Of a stretch of 64,000 nt of DNA, positions 50,676 through 59,524 are shown one piece after another. The notes under the pieces were generated by a model that was not told where the DNA came from, did no database searches, and worked only from the letters and a program-made list of their open reading frames with translations. The stretch is taken from the NCBI GenBank assembly GCA_021324255.1, contig JAJPJL010000003.1, forward strand, positions 32,242-96,241, read 5' to 3'. Numbering within the stretch: the first letter of the stretch is position 1; every line of letters starts with the position of its first letter. Source of the stretch: Bacillota bacterium. GTDB taxonomy: Bacteria > Sysuimicrobiota > Sysuimicrobiia > Sysuimicrobiales > Segetimicrobiaceae. The translations under genes and the position numbers were made by a program.

Positions 50676-52196
50676 TCAGGGAGCGGCGGGCTCGCCTGTC
50701 TCGGGGTCCAAGAACAACGTGCCGGGGGTCCGGCGGGCGGTAAAGGTGAACATGTTGAGCAACGAGCCCGCCATCGCGTCGAACGAGCGGTTCCCGATGC
50801 GCCCGAGGTCCCAGTTGTCCTCGATGAAGCGGAGGATCGAGGACTGATCCGTCAGGGTGTGGTCCACGTAGTTTGCGCGCGCCCAGGGCGAGATCACGAG
50901 CAACGGCAGCCGGGGGCCATACCCGCAACGCCCCGCATACGCGCCCGGCGCGGTCCGGCCGCACAGCCCCGGTCCCAGGAGGGCGTCGATCGCCGGGTCA
51001 CCGGACTGGCTCACGATCGGGCCCATCACGTGGTCGTACCATCCGTCGGAGTCGTCGTAGTTGATGATGATCGCGGTGGTCGCCCAGACCGGCAGCCGCA
51101 TCAAGCGGTTGATCGTGTCCACCAGGAAGTGCTGCTCGTCGATGGGATCCGAGTATCCTGCGTGCCCGTCCTCGTAGGCGGGCGCCTTGAGAAAGCTGAC
51201 CGCGGGCAGGTTGCCGGCCTGAGCGGCGGCCCAGAAGTCGATCAGATCGTATTGATGGTTGGCCCGGTCGGTCTGACCGATTTGCGCCACGGAGCCGGGC
51301 GCCAGGTGATGCGGATTGGCCGTCGACCGATAGTACTGGAACGGCTCGTGATGGGGAATGTAATCGACGACGCGCGCCTTGCCGAGATTCACGTGCGCGC
51401 TGCCGCACTCGGCCGTTGCCGCGTCCGGCACGCTCGTGGGACGGAACCCGCCCTCAAACCATCCCCACGTGACGTGCTTTGCGTCGAGCAGGTCGCCGAC
51501 ATTGCGCCCGCTCACGGCGATCGTGGTGCCCTTGGAGCAGTCGTCAAAGGTCGGGTCGAGGTCGCCGTAATCGGTGCCGTTGAGGACGTGGCCCTGCACG
51601 TTGCCGGGGGTGACGCCGTACGTCTGGCCGGATACCAGGTTGAGCGCGCCGGGGGTGGAAGGCCCGAACGTGGTATCGAACGAGTTGTCGTTCATCGCGT
51701 AGCGCTGGGCGTAGTTCCACAGCGCGGTGACGGTGTTGCCGTCGTAGTAATCCATGACCAGGCGGCGGTCGCAGCCGGACTGCGACGCGCCGGTCTCCTC
51801 GACGAAGCGGTTCATTAACCCGCCGTTGGCCGCGCGCTGCTCCGCCGTGTAGCCGTGATCCATGTCGCAGGTCATGGCCTGCGACCGGTCGAGGCGCATC
51901 GGATTCGCGCTGTTGGGATTGTCCGCCAGCAACGCCGGCGTGAGCCCGTTGACCGACGGCGTGCCCGGCGCCGCGCGGAACGCCGGCTCGCCCGACGGGT
52001 TGGCGGCGTACGGGTAGGTCGCAAAGTAATGATCGAAGGAGACGTTCTCCTGGAAGATCACGACCACGTGCTTGATGGGAGTCGTCGTCGGGACGGCGGC
52101 CCGCGCATCCACAAACCTCACCGTCCCCCAACCGAGCAGGGCGGCCGCGATCGTCACCGCCAGCGCCGACCGAGCCGTGCCCATCACGCGTCGCAT
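50676..52196 (-). CDS. Secreted phosphoesterase (phospholipase C / acid phosphatase AcpA family)
   Basis: 506 residues with an N-terminal signal segment (about 8-33). 'IKHVVVIFQENVSFDHYFATYPYAANPSGEPAF' is the hallmark of the phosphoesterase family (PF04185) of phospholipases C and AcpA. Metal-site residues follow in 'NDNSFDTTFGPSTPGALNLVSGQT', 'SFLKAPAYEDGHAGYSDPIDEQHFLVDTINRL' and 'IINYDDSDGWYDHV', and 'LPLLVISPWARANYVDHTLTDQSSILRFIEDNW' ends the domain. It should release phosphate from extracellular esters. A phosphate-regulated promoter lies just upstream, which agrees with that role. Confidence 0.92.
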   Translation of the reverse strand: MRRVMGTARSALAVTIAAALLGWGTVRFVDARAAVPTTTPIKHVVVIFQENVSFDHYFATYPYAANPSGEPAFRAAPGTPSVNGLTPALLADNPNSANPMRLDRSQAMTCDMDHGYTAEQRAANGGLMNRFVEETGASQSGCDRRLVMDYYDGNTVTALWNYAQRYAMNDNSFDTTFGPSTPGALNLVSGQTYGVTPGNVQGHVLNGTDYGDLDPTFDDCSKGTTIAVSGRNVGDLLDAKHVTWGWFEGGFRPTSVPDAATAECGSAHVNLGKARVVDYIPHHEPFQYYRSTANPHHLAPGSVAQIGQTDRANHQYDLIDFWAAAQAGNLPAVSFLKAPAYEDGHAGYSDPIDEQHFLVDTINRLMRLPVWATTAIIINYDDSDGWYDHVMGPIVSQSGDPAIDALLGPGLCGRTAPGAYAGRCGYGPRLPLLVISPWARANYVDHTLTDQSSILRFIEDNWDLGRIGNRSFDAMAGSLLNMFTFTARRTPGTLFLDPETGEPAAP

Positions 52197-52236
52197 GGAT
52201 CACTCTCCTCCTAAACGGCGTCCGGATCCGCCCCGG

Positions 52237-52279
52237 ACTATACTGAAGCAACGTTAACGCTCGGGGACGTCGAGGTTAA
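52237..52279 (-). promoter_or_regulatory. Phosphate-regulated promoter of the secreted phosphoesterase
   Basis: On the minus strand CTTAACC (TTAAC at 52279-52275) and TTAAC at 52257-52253 are 22 bases apart. Ten bases after the second lies TATAGT (52242-52237), a good -10. The coding ATG is 40 bases further on, with GGAGGAG as ribosome site. Geometry is identical to the pst and pho promoters. Confidence 0.78.
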
Positions 52280-52291
52280 GTTTCCCCGTGG

Positions 52292-53068
52292 CTACCGCCC
52301 GCGGTCGAGCACGACGAGCGCGAGCACCGCGCGGTGCGGCCCGCCGCCGGCGTCCTCGCGCACCAGGCCAAACCGCGTAAACCACCACACCGGTCCGGTC
52401 TGATCCCGCACCTCCTCCACGCCGTGCGCGGGCCCCCCGTCCCGCAGGGTCTCATAGAGCCGCGAGCTCGTCGTGAGCAGCTCCGCGGCCCGCGCGCCGA
52501 GCGCCGCACCGGCGGGGAACCGCTCGCCCGGCGATGCCGCCCGCCACCGCAACACCGGCACGCCGTGTTCTGCGCGCCACAGAAACGCGTACCCGCGCCA
52601 TGTCCCGGATCGAAGCCACTGGCGGATGGTCAGGCGGATCGGCGCGGAAAACCGGGACGCCAGGTCGCGCAGGCCGTCCATCGTCAGATCCGTGAGGCGT
52701 GCCGCGAGCCGGAACGGCCGCATGGGCAGCAGCAACTCCGCCGCCACGGCCTCCAGGAGCTCGCCGCTCGCATCATGGACCCCGCGCGAGAGCAGGGTCC
52801 GGGCCAGCGCCGCCGCGACGGCGCCGTTCCACTGGGGCGTGTGGGGCGGAACGCGGCGATCGACGCTCAAGATCCAACGGGGTCTGGACGCGGTGCCGCC
52901 GGGGGCGCGCTCAACCTGCGCGGCGACGTCCTGGACCGGCACCCGGCGAAGGCGGACGACGCCGCATGGTGCGAAGCAGCGCTCGGGGGCAAATGGTGGT
53001 GACGCCCCCACGGGCACGCGGGCGAGCTCGCGGGCGCGGCGCAGAACCTGCGCGGCGGACGTGCCCAC
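52292..53068 (-). CDS. Degenerate ImmA/IrrE-like protein
   Basis: About 258 residues if GTG 53068 is the start; the true start is uncertain. 'RPRWILSVDRRVPPHTPQWNGAVAAALARTLLSRG' occupies the place where ImmA/IrrE proteins have their HExxH helix, but the metal ligands are absent (VAAALARTLL). The following 'ELLEAVAAELLLPMRPFRLA' and 'LRDLASRFSAPIRLTIRQWLRS' closely follow the family's AAELLMP and LAxxFxVSxxAxxxRL landmarks. The last 90 residues ('YAFLWRAEHGVPVLRWRAASPGE' onward) resemble a small sensor-like beta domain. Probably a non-catalytic family member. It is divergent from the WalJ-like gene. Confidence 0.6.
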   Translation of the reverse strand: MGTSAAQVLRRARELARVPVGASPPFAPERCFAPCGVVRLRRVPVQDVAAQVERAPGGTASRPRWILSVDRRVPPHTPQWNGAVAAALARTLLSRGVHDASGELLEAVAAELLLPMRPFRLAARLTDLTMDGLRDLASRFSAPIRLTIRQWLRSGTWRGYAFLWRAEHGVPVLRWRAASPGERFPAGAALGARAAELLTTSSRLYETLRDGGPAHGVEEVRDQTGPVWWFTRFGLVREDAGGGPHRAVLALVVLDRGR

Positions 53069-53164
53069 GGGCTGTCGGTTCGGCCCGCCCCCAATGCCGC
53101 CCTGCCCCGGTGCCGGCGCCCGGCTCCAGGGACGCCGGTTGCGGGGCGCGAACTTACGCTTCCG

Positions 53165-53977
53165 ATGCTGTCGCGTGCCGCCTTTGTCACAGGCGGAGTC
53201 TCGGCCCCGCGCGCGACCGTGCTCGCGAGCGGCAGTGCGGGGAACGCCGTCCTCCTCGAGGCCGGGGGATACGGGCTTCTCGTGGACGCCGGGCTCTCCG
53301 TCGATGCGCTGGAACGCGCCCTGGCGCGGGTCGCGGCGCCGGTGCGAACCGTGCGGATGGTGCTGCTCACCCATGAACACGACGACCACGCACGCGGCGC
53401 GGGTCCGCTCGCGCGCGCCCTGGACATCCCCGTGTACGCGAACGCCGGCACCGCGGGCGCGGCCGGCGCGGCGCTGGCCGGCGCGGGTGTCACGGTCTTC
53501 GAGATGGGGCGGCCGTTTGCCGTCGGGCCTTTTGCGATCACGGCGTTTCCCGTCCCTCACGATGCCGCCGAGCCCGCCGGCTTCGCCGTCGAGGTCGAGG
53601 GCCGCCGCGTCGTGATCGCGACCGATCTGGGGGCGGCCGGCGACGTGCTGGACGGACATCTCTCGGATGCCGACCTCGCCATCCTGGAGAGCAACTACGA
53701 TCTCGGCCTGCTTCACGTCAGCGGCTATCCGTGGTTTCTCAAAAACCGCATCTTGAGCGGCCTCGGTCATCTCAGCAATGACGACGCGGCCCGGGCGCTC
53801 GTCCGCACCGCGGGCCGCCGGCGCCGGATCGTGTTGGTGCACCTCAGCGAGTCCAACAACCTGGCGGCGCTGGCGCGGGACACCGTGCGTGATGCGCTCG
53901 CGGCGACCGGACGGGCGGATCACGCGGTGCGCGCGGTGCCCCCGAACGGCTGCACCGAGCCGATGGAGATCGTGTAG
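53165..53977 (+). CDS. MBL-fold metallo-hydrolase, WalJ/YycJ-like
   Basis: 270 residues from ATG 53165. 'TVLASGSAGNAVLLEAGGYGLLVDAGLS' and the zinc motif 'LLTHEHDDHARGAGPLAR' open the metallo-beta-lactamase fold. 'VVIATDLGAAGDVLDGHLSDADLAILESNYD' and 'GYPWFLKNRILSGLGHLSNDDAARAL' are YycJ-specific. YycJ/WalJ are exonuclease-like enzymes often linked to the WalKR system and DNA repair; no walKR is present here. It heads a plus-strand run with a cyclophilin-like protein and a glycerate kinase. Confidence 0.9.
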   Translation: MLSRAAFVTGGVSAPRATVLASGSAGNAVLLEAGGYGLLVDAGLSVDALERALARVAAPVRTVRMVLLTHEHDDHARGAGPLARALDIPVYANAGTAGAAGAALAGAGVTVFEMGRPFAVGPFAITAFPVPHDAAEPAGFAVEVEGRRVVIATDLGAAGDVLDGHLSDADLAILESNYDLGLLHVSGYPWFLKNRILSGLGHLSNDDAARALVRTAGRRRRIVLVHLSESNNLAALARDTVRDALAATGRADHAVRAVPPNGCTEPMEIV

Positions 53978-54012
53978 GGACGGGCGCAGCGGCCCGTCTC
54001 GCCGGAGGAGAC

Positions 54013-54384
54013 ATGCATACGATCAAGATCACGGCGGGCAAGGTCGCCGCCACGGCCGTGCTCGACGGAAGCCGCACGGCGGACGCGATCTGGCGAGCCC
54101 TGCCCTTGGAGGCGCGGGCCAGCACGTGGGGCGATGAGATCTACTTTGCGATCCCGGTGTACTGCGAGCCCGAAGCGCCCCGCGAGGTCGTCGAGCTCGG
54201 CGACTTGGGGTACTGGCCGCCCGGGAGCGCGTTCTGCATCTTCTTCGGGCCGACGCCGGCGAGCCGGGGGGACGAGATCCGCCCGGCGAGCCCGGTCAAC
54301 GTGTTCGGCCGGATCCAGGGGGACCCGCGCGCCCTGAAGGCGGTCCGCTCGGGAACCGCGGTCAGAGTCGAACGCGCCGAGTAG
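54013..54384 (+). CDS. Cyclophilin-like fold protein (PF04126-type)
   Basis: 123 residues with GGAGGAG upstream. 'IKITAGKVAATAVLDGSRTADAIWRALPLEARASTWGDEIYFAIPVYCEPEAPREVVELGDLGYWPPGSAFCIFFGPTPAS' follows the small bacterial cyclophilin-like family exactly, including the 'WGDEIYF' and 'DLGYWPPGxAFCIFFGPTP' blocks. These stand-alone proteins have a cyclophilin fold but no shown prolyl-isomerase activity. It sits 6 bases from the glycerate kinase gene and shares its operon. Confidence 0.85.
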   Translation: MHTIKITAGKVAATAVLDGSRTADAIWRALPLEARASTWGDEIYFAIPVYCEPEAPREVVELGDLGYWPPGSAFCIFFGPTPASRGDEIRPASPVNVFGRIQGDPRALKAVRSGTAVRVERAE

Positions 54385-54390
54385 CGCGGG

Positions 54391-55764
54391 ATGGCCCGCG
54401 CGCCGGTACGCTTCGATCCCCGCCTCCTACGCGTGAGGAGCACGGCGCGGCTGCGGCGCGACGCCACCGCGATTCTCCAAGCAGCGCTCGCCGCGGTCGA
54501 GCCGTACGTTGCGACCCGGCGGGCCCTCCGCCTTCACCAAGGACGTCTCACGGTCGCCGGACGCGCGTATCGGCTCCGGCCCGGCGCGCGGGTGATCGCG
54601 ATCGGCGCCGGGAAGGCCGGGGCGCCGATGGCGCAGGCCGTGGAGGACGTGCTGGGCGATCGGTTGGCCGGCGGCACGATCGTCGTCAAGACGGGCTACA
54701 CGGCGCCGCTCCGCCGGATTGTGCTGCGGGAGGCCGGGCATCCGGTTCCCGATGCCGCCGGCGAGGCCGGGGCGCGCGAGCTGCTCGGCGCCGCGGCCGG
54801 GCTCCGGTCAAGCGACCTCGTGCTGTGCCTGATCTCGGGCGGCGGCTCCGCGCTGCTGCCCGCGCCGCAGCCCGGCGTCACGCTGGACGACCTCGTGCGC
54901 ACGACGAGCCTGCTGCTGCATTCCGGCGCGACGATCGGGGAGATCAACACCGTGCGCAAGCACCTCTCGCGTGTGGCGGGCGGACGGCTGGCCGCGGCCG
55001 CCGCGCCGGCCCGCGTCGTCACGCTGGTCGTGTCCGACATCGTCGGCAATCCGCTGGAGGCGATCGCGTCTGGACCGACCGTGCCTGATCCGACCACGTA
55101 CGCGGATGCGCTGCGCATCTTGGACGCGCGCGGTCTCGCCGCGCGCGTCCCGGCCGCCGCGCTCGATGCGCTCCGGCGGGGCGCCGCCGGCGCGCTGCCG
55201 GAGACACCCAAGCCCGGTGATCCGGTGTTCCGGCGCGGCCACGTCACGGTCGTCGCCGACAACAGGACCGCGGCGCGGGCGGCCGCGCGCGAGGCCCGGC
55301 GGCTCGGTTACCATGCGCTGCTGCTCTCCACCTATATGGAAGGCGAGGCGCGCGAAGTCGGCCGGGTGCTGGCCGGGGTGGCGCGACAGCTTGCCGGGAG
55401 CGGCGAGCCGGTGCGCCGCCCGGCGTGCATCGTGGCGGGCGGCGAGACCACGGTGACGGTCACGGGAACGGGGCGGGGCGGACGCAACCAGGAGGTCGCG
55501 CTCGGCGCCGCCGCCGGCTTACGCGGCGTCCCCGGCGCTCTTGTGGCCAGCTTCGCGAGCGACGGGACGGACGGCCCCACCGACGCGGCCGGTGCGGTCG
55601 CCGACGGCACGACGCTCGCGCGCGCAGAGGCGCTCGGGCTCCTCGCCGCGCAGCACCTCAGGGACAACGACGCCTACCCGTTCTTCGACGCGCTCGGCGA
55701 CCTGATCCGGACCGGTCCGACGAACACCAACGTGACCGACCTCATGCTGATCCTCTGCCGGTAA
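54391..55764 (+). CDS. Glycerate 2-kinase (GckA/TtuD, MOFRL family)
   Basis: 457 residues. The N-terminal DUF4147 domain shows 'VIAIGAGKAGAPMAQAVEDVLGDRLAGG', 'VLCLISGGGSALLPAPQPGVTLDDLV' and 'VRKHLSRVAGGRLAAAAAPARVVTLVVSDIVGNPLEAIASGPT'. The C-terminal MOFRL domain has 'IVAGGETTVTVTGTGRGGRNQEVALGAAAGL' and 'ASDGTDGPTDAAGAVADGTT' plus 'TGPTNTNVTDLMLIL'. It phosphorylates D-glycerate to 2-phosphoglycerate. The truncated 2-hydroxyacid dehydrogenase at the window's left end could feed it, but they are 54 kb apart. Confidence 0.93.
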   Translation: MARAPVRFDPRLLRVRSTARLRRDATAILQAALAAVEPYVATRRALRLHQGRLTVAGRAYRLRPGARVIAIGAGKAGAPMAQAVEDVLGDRLAGGTIVVKTGYTAPLRRIVLREAGHPVPDAAGEAGARELLGAAAGLRSSDLVLCLISGGGSALLPAPQPGVTLDDLVRTTSLLLHSGATIGEINTVRKHLSRVAGGRLAAAAAPARVVTLVVSDIVGNPLEAIASGPTVPDPTTYADALRILDARGLAARVPAAALDALRRGAAGALPETPKPGDPVFRRGHVTVVADNRTAARAAAREARRLGYHALLLSTYMEGEAREVGRVLAGVARQLAGSGEPVRRPACIVAGGETTVTVTGTGRGGRNQEVALGAAAGLRGVPGALVASFASDGTDGPTDAAGAVADGTTLARAEALGLLAAQHLRDNDAYPFFDALGDLIRTGPTNTNVTDLMLILCR

Positions 55765-55927
55765 TCCCTCGGGGGGCGCGCAACGACCGCCCAGGTCCCG
55801 GGGCCGCGCCGCGCCGCCCTGCAGGACCGCCCGGAGGGGCGCCGAAATTCCCCCGCGGAGTAGCGCATCCACCCAACGTCGCCGCTCACTGTGCCGCCTC
55901 GAGTCTGGCTCGCAGGGAGGGGTCCGG

Positions 55928-57268
55928 ATGGCCGACAGCGCAAGCTCCGCCGGTAACGACCTGGAACGCAGCCAGTTGCTGCGGGCACTCGTTGCCAGCA
56001 CGATCGGCACGACGATCGAGTGGTACGACTTCTTCCTGTACGGCACCGCCGCCGCGCTGGTGTTTCCCCACGTGTTCTTCCCGAAATCGGATCCGTACGT
56101 GGGCGCGCTCCAGGCGTTTGCGACGTACACCGTCGGCTTCATCGCCCGGCCGATCGGCGGAGCGATCTTCGGCCACTACGGCGACCGCATCGGCCGCAAG
56201 GCCACGCTGATCATCACGCTGCTGCTCATGGGCATCGCGACATTCCTGGTCGGCATCGTCCCTGGATACGCCTCGATCGGCGTCTGGGGCGCGATCCTCC
56301 TGACGGCCCTGCGCGTCTGCCAGGGCCTCGGGGTCGGCGGGGAGTGGGGCGGATCGGTGTTGCTGTCCATGGAGTGGGGCCACCGGTGGAAGCGCGGCTT
56401 CATCGCGAGCTGGCCCCAATTTGGGGTGCCGGCGGGCCTGCTCCTCTCCAACGGCATCGTGGCGGTGTTCAGCCGCAGCCCCGCGTTCCTCGCCTGGGGG
56501 TGGCGGGTCCCGTTTCTCTTGAGCATCGTCCTCGTGGCCATCGGGCTCTTCATCCGGCTCAGGATCTTGGAGACGCCGTTGTTCGAGCGGGTCTTGAGCG
56601 AGCACCGGATCGAGCGGCAGCCGGTCGTGGAAGTGATCCGCCGCAATCCAAGGGAGATCGTCCTGAGCGCGCTGCTCCGCCTGGCAGAGCAGGCGCCATT
56701 CTACCTGTTCACGACGTTTATCTTCGCGTACGGCACCGGCACGCTCAAGCTCGAGCGCGGCCTCCTCGTCAACGCCGTCACGGTCGCGGCGCTCGTCTCG
56801 CTCGTGAGCGTGCCGTTCTTCGGCTACCTCTCCGATGTCATCGGTCGCAAGCGCATGTACATGCTCGGCGCGCTCGCCATGCTGATCTGGGCCTACCCGT
56901 ACTTCGGCATGCTCAACACGCGCGTGCCCGCGCTCGTGTTCCTCGCGATCGTCATCTCGCTGATTCCGCACGACATGCAGTACGGGCCCCAGGCGGCGTT
57001 GATCGCGGAGAGCTTCACCACCCGGCTGCGATACAGCGGGGCGTCGCTCGGGTACCAGCTGGCGTCGATCATTGCCGGCGGGCCGGCCCCGCTCATCGCC
57101 GTGTACCTGCTCCACACCTATGGCACGTCCGCGGCCATCAGCATCTACATCATCATCACGGCGGTGCTGACCTTGATCGCCACCGCGCTGCTGCCGGACC
57201 GCTCCAAGGAGGACATCGCCGAGGAGCGGGACGTCCCCGCGACACCGCGGATGCGGCCGGCAACGTAA
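55928..57268 (+). CDS. MFS transporter, metabolite:H+ symporter (MHS) type
   Basis: 446 residues with twelve predicted membrane segments. 'RALVASTIGTTIEWYDFFLYGTAAALVFPHVFFP' and 'GHYGDRIGRKATLIITLLLMGIATFLVGIVPGY' are the MHS-family signatures, and 'LGVGGEWGGSVLLSMEWG' and 'FGYLSDVIGRKRMYMLG' complete it. Relatives carry shikimate, alpha-ketoglutarate, proline/betaine or citrate with protons. The ATG follows AGGGAGGGG. It is in line with the glycerate kinase gene, 163 bases on, but co-transcription is unproven. Confidence 0.92.
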   Translation: MADSASSAGNDLERSQLLRALVASTIGTTIEWYDFFLYGTAAALVFPHVFFPKSDPYVGALQAFATYTVGFIARPIGGAIFGHYGDRIGRKATLIITLLLMGIATFLVGIVPGYASIGVWGAILLTALRVCQGLGVGGEWGGSVLLSMEWGHRWKRGFIASWPQFGVPAGLLLSNGIVAVFSRSPAFLAWGWRVPFLLSIVLVAIGLFIRLRILETPLFERVLSEHRIERQPVVEVIRRNPREIVLSALLRLAEQAPFYLFTTFIFAYGTGTLKLERGLLVNAVTVAALVSLVSVPFFGYLSDVIGRKRMYMLGALAMLIWAYPYFGMLNTRVPALVFLAIVISLIPHDMQYGPQAALIAESFTTRLRYSGASLGYQLASIIAGGPAPLIAVYLLHTYGTSAAISIYIIITAVLTLIATALLPDRSKEDIAEERDVPATPRMRPAT

Positions 57269-57315
57269 GCCCTCGCGGGAGGACCGCTCCGGCGGCGCGC
57301 CGAACATCGTGCGCC

Positions 57316-57774
57316 GTGGACGTGAGGATCGCGGCGCGCGCTTCGGTCGCGTCCGGCGCGCGCCGTCGCGGGCGCGCGCTTCTCGCCGGCGGCAGCATCG
57401 CCGCGCTCACGCTGCTTGCTCTGCTGGTCACCCTGATCGACGCCACCGGCACCGGGCACGGCATTCGGATGCCGCTCGGGCGGCCGCGCCGTCCGGTCGT
57501 GATCGACATGCGGCTGGTGGACGGCGCGCTCGATCCGTCGCTCGTCCTCCTCGCTCCGGGCGCGGTCCGTTTCTCGGTCCGCAACGACGGCAGCGGCCCG
57601 CGCCGCTTCGTCGTCGCGGGGTCCGGCCTGCGGGGTGAGACGGACACCCTCCCGCCCGGCGCAACCGCCATCCTGGAGATCACCCTCGCCACGCCGGGCC
57701 GCTACGCGCTCGAAGCGGCCTCGCCGTCCGGCGAGACGCTCGCCGCCGGGACGCTCGAGATCCGCCGCCCGTGA
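57316..57774 (+). CDS. Membrane-anchored cupredoxin-like domain protein
   Basis: About 152 residues from GTG 57316 (57322 also possible). A basic N-terminus and one hydrophobic segment ('ALLAGGSIAALTLLALLVTLI') precede a beta-rich domain: 'RPVVIDMRLVDGALDPSLVLLAPGAVRFSVRNDGSGPRRFVVAGSG', then 'TLPPGATAILEITLATPGRYALEAAS'. This is the plastocyanin/cupredoxin pattern, but the copper ligands (His, Cys, His, Met) are missing, so metal binding is unlikely. Its stop overlaps the GTG of glgA (GTGA), so they are co-translated although a functional link is unclear. Confidence 0.65.
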   Translation: MDVRIAARASVASGARRRGRALLAGGSIAALTLLALLVTLIDATGTGHGIRMPLGRPRRPVVIDMRLVDGALDPSLVLLAPGAVRFSVRNDGSGPRRFVVAGSGLRGETDTLPPGATAILEITLATPGRYALEAASPSGETLAAGTLEIRRP

Positions 57775-59249
57775 ACCAGCCGCTCCGGGTGTGCATGTGC
57801 ACGCCGGAGCTGGCTCCCCTCGCCAAGACCGGCGGTCTAGCCGACGCAGTCGGAGGGCTCACGCGAGCCCTCGCCACGGCGGGGTGCGACGTCCGCGTGA
57901 TGCTGCCCGCCTACTCGAGCGTCGATCGCGCCGCGATCCGCGCCGTGTCCATCGGGTCGGCAGGCGTGGACCTCGGACCATCGCGGGTCGAGGTGGACCT
58001 GTACGAGGGCCGCCTCCCCGCCAGCCCGATCCCGGTCTACCTCATCGCGCACGAACCGTCATTCAACCGGCCGGGCCTGTACGGCGAGCACGGCGTGGAC
58101 TACCCGGACAATCTCCGGCGCTTTACGGTGTACGGGCGGGGCGTGCTCGCGTTGCTCCGCCGGACCGCATGGAGCCCCGACGTCGTTCACTGCCACGACT
58201 GGCAAACGGCGCTCCTGCCGGTGTGGCTGCGCGTCGAGCCCGCCGCGCTCCCGCACGAGACCTCGACCGTCCTTACCGTCCACAACCTCGCGTACCAGGG
58301 CGTGTTCGACGCGGACGACCTGCCGCTCACGGGCCTGGGGCGCGACCTCTTCACGCCGCGCGGGATCGAGTTCTGGGGGCGAGTCAACGTGCTGAAGGGC
58401 GGGCTGGCCTTTGCCGACCTGTTGACCACCGTGAGCCGGCAATACGCCGCCGAGATCCAGACGCCGGAATTTGGATGCGGCCTCGACGGCGTCCTGCGGG
58501 ATCGCAGGGACGACCTCGTCGGAATCCAAAATGGCGTGGACTATACGGTGTGGGATCCGGCTTCGGACGTGTTCATCCCCGCGCGCTTCACGGCCGAAGA
58601 CCTGTCGGGGAAGGCGGCCTGCAAACGGCACCTCCAGGAGGCCCACGGCCTTGCGGTCGACCCCGCCGTTCCGGTCCTCGGGCTCGTGGCGCGGCTGGCC
58701 GAGCAAAAAGGCGTCGACCTGCTCGGCGCGACCGCGGACGCCATCATCGGGCTCGGCGCGCAGCTCGCGCTGCTCGGGAGCGGGGACCCGCGGTACGAGG
58801 CGCTCTTTCGCACGCTGCAGGCGCGCTACCCGAAGCGGGTGGCGGTGGCGCTCGGCTTCGACGAGCCGCTCGCGCACCTTATCGTCGCCGGGGCGGACGC
58901 GTACCTCATGCCGTCGCGGTACGAGCCGTCCGGCCTCAACCAGCTCTACAGTCTCCGCTATGGCACCGTCCCGGTCGTGCGCCGCACCGGCGGCCTGGCC
59001 GACACCATCGTGGACGCGACGCCGGACGCGCTGGCCCGGGATGTAGCGACCGGATTCGTCTTCGACGCGTACACGCCGGACGCGTTCCTCGAGGCGGTCA
59101 AGCGCGCCGTGTTCGCGTTTCGGGACGCGGCCGCGTGGCGCCGGCTCCAGCAGGCGGGAATGCGGGCGGACTTTTCCTGGAGGGTCGCGGTGCCCCACTA
59201 CCTCGACGCGTACCGGCGTGCCGCCGCGCGGCGGGCGGCACGCCGCTGA
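57771..59249 (+). CDS. glgA: Glycogen/starch synthase (GT5 family)
   Basis: 492 residues from GTG 57771. The N-terminal 'PELAPLAKTGGLADAVGGL' holds the ADP-glucose Lys (Lys19, KTGGL). 'DVVHCHDWQTALLPVWL' and 'TVHNLAYQGVF' are GT5 features; the donor domain has 'GLVARLAEQKGVDLLGATADAI', 'LGFDEPLAHLIVAGADAYLMPSRYEPSGLNQLYSLRYGTVPVVRRTGGLADTI', which includes the catalytic Glu region. It extends alpha-1,4-glucan from ADP-glucose. No glgB, glgC or glgP is adjacent. Confidence 0.94.
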   Translation: MNQPLRVCMCTPELAPLAKTGGLADAVGGLTRALATAGCDVRVMLPAYSSVDRAAIRAVSIGSAGVDLGPSRVEVDLYEGRLPASPIPVYLIAHEPSFNRPGLYGEHGVDYPDNLRRFTVYGRGVLALLRRTAWSPDVVHCHDWQTALLPVWLRVEPAALPHETSTVLTVHNLAYQGVFDADDLPLTGLGRDLFTPRGIEFWGRVNVLKGGLAFADLLTTVSRQYAAEIQTPEFGCGLDGVLRDRRDDLVGIQNGVDYTVWDPASDVFIPARFTAEDLSGKAACKRHLQEAHGLAVDPAVPVLGLVARLAEQKGVDLLGATADAIIGLGAQLALLGSGDPRYEALFRTLQARYPKRVAVALGFDEPLAHLIVAGADAYLMPSRYEPSGLNQLYSLRYGTVPVVRRTGGLADTIVDATPDALARDVATGFVFDAYTPDAFLEAVKRAVFAFRDAAAWRRLQQAGMRADFSWRVAVPHYLDAYRRAAARRAARR

Positions 59250-59261
59250 TCGCCTGGAACC

Positions 59262-59279
59262 GGCCGCGGGGCCGCGGCC
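59262..59279 (+). terminator. Possible weak terminator after glgA
   Basis: GGCCGCGG, two bases and CCGCGGCC form a near-perfect inverted repeat 13 bases after the glgA stop, without a T tract. The remainder of the 275-base gap before the next gene shows no recognisable promoter or RNA element. Confidence 0.3.
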
Positions 59280-59524
59280 CGGCGGCGCATGCCCGGCCGC
59301 CGGCGAACCGATTGCGCCGCCGCGCCCGTATCCATCATTAGGAAGCAGGAAGAGTCGTGCGCCGGCGCGGGGCCGCGCAGGAAGCGCTCGCGGGCGGCGC
59401 GAAAGCGATGATCCTACCCGACGACGAACCGGATCGGTCAGGCTCGAGAGCGGTACGGACGCGGGGTTCCCGACGTGTTGCCGCCCGACGAGTGAGATGT
59501 CCCCACGCAGAGGAGGGATGCTCG

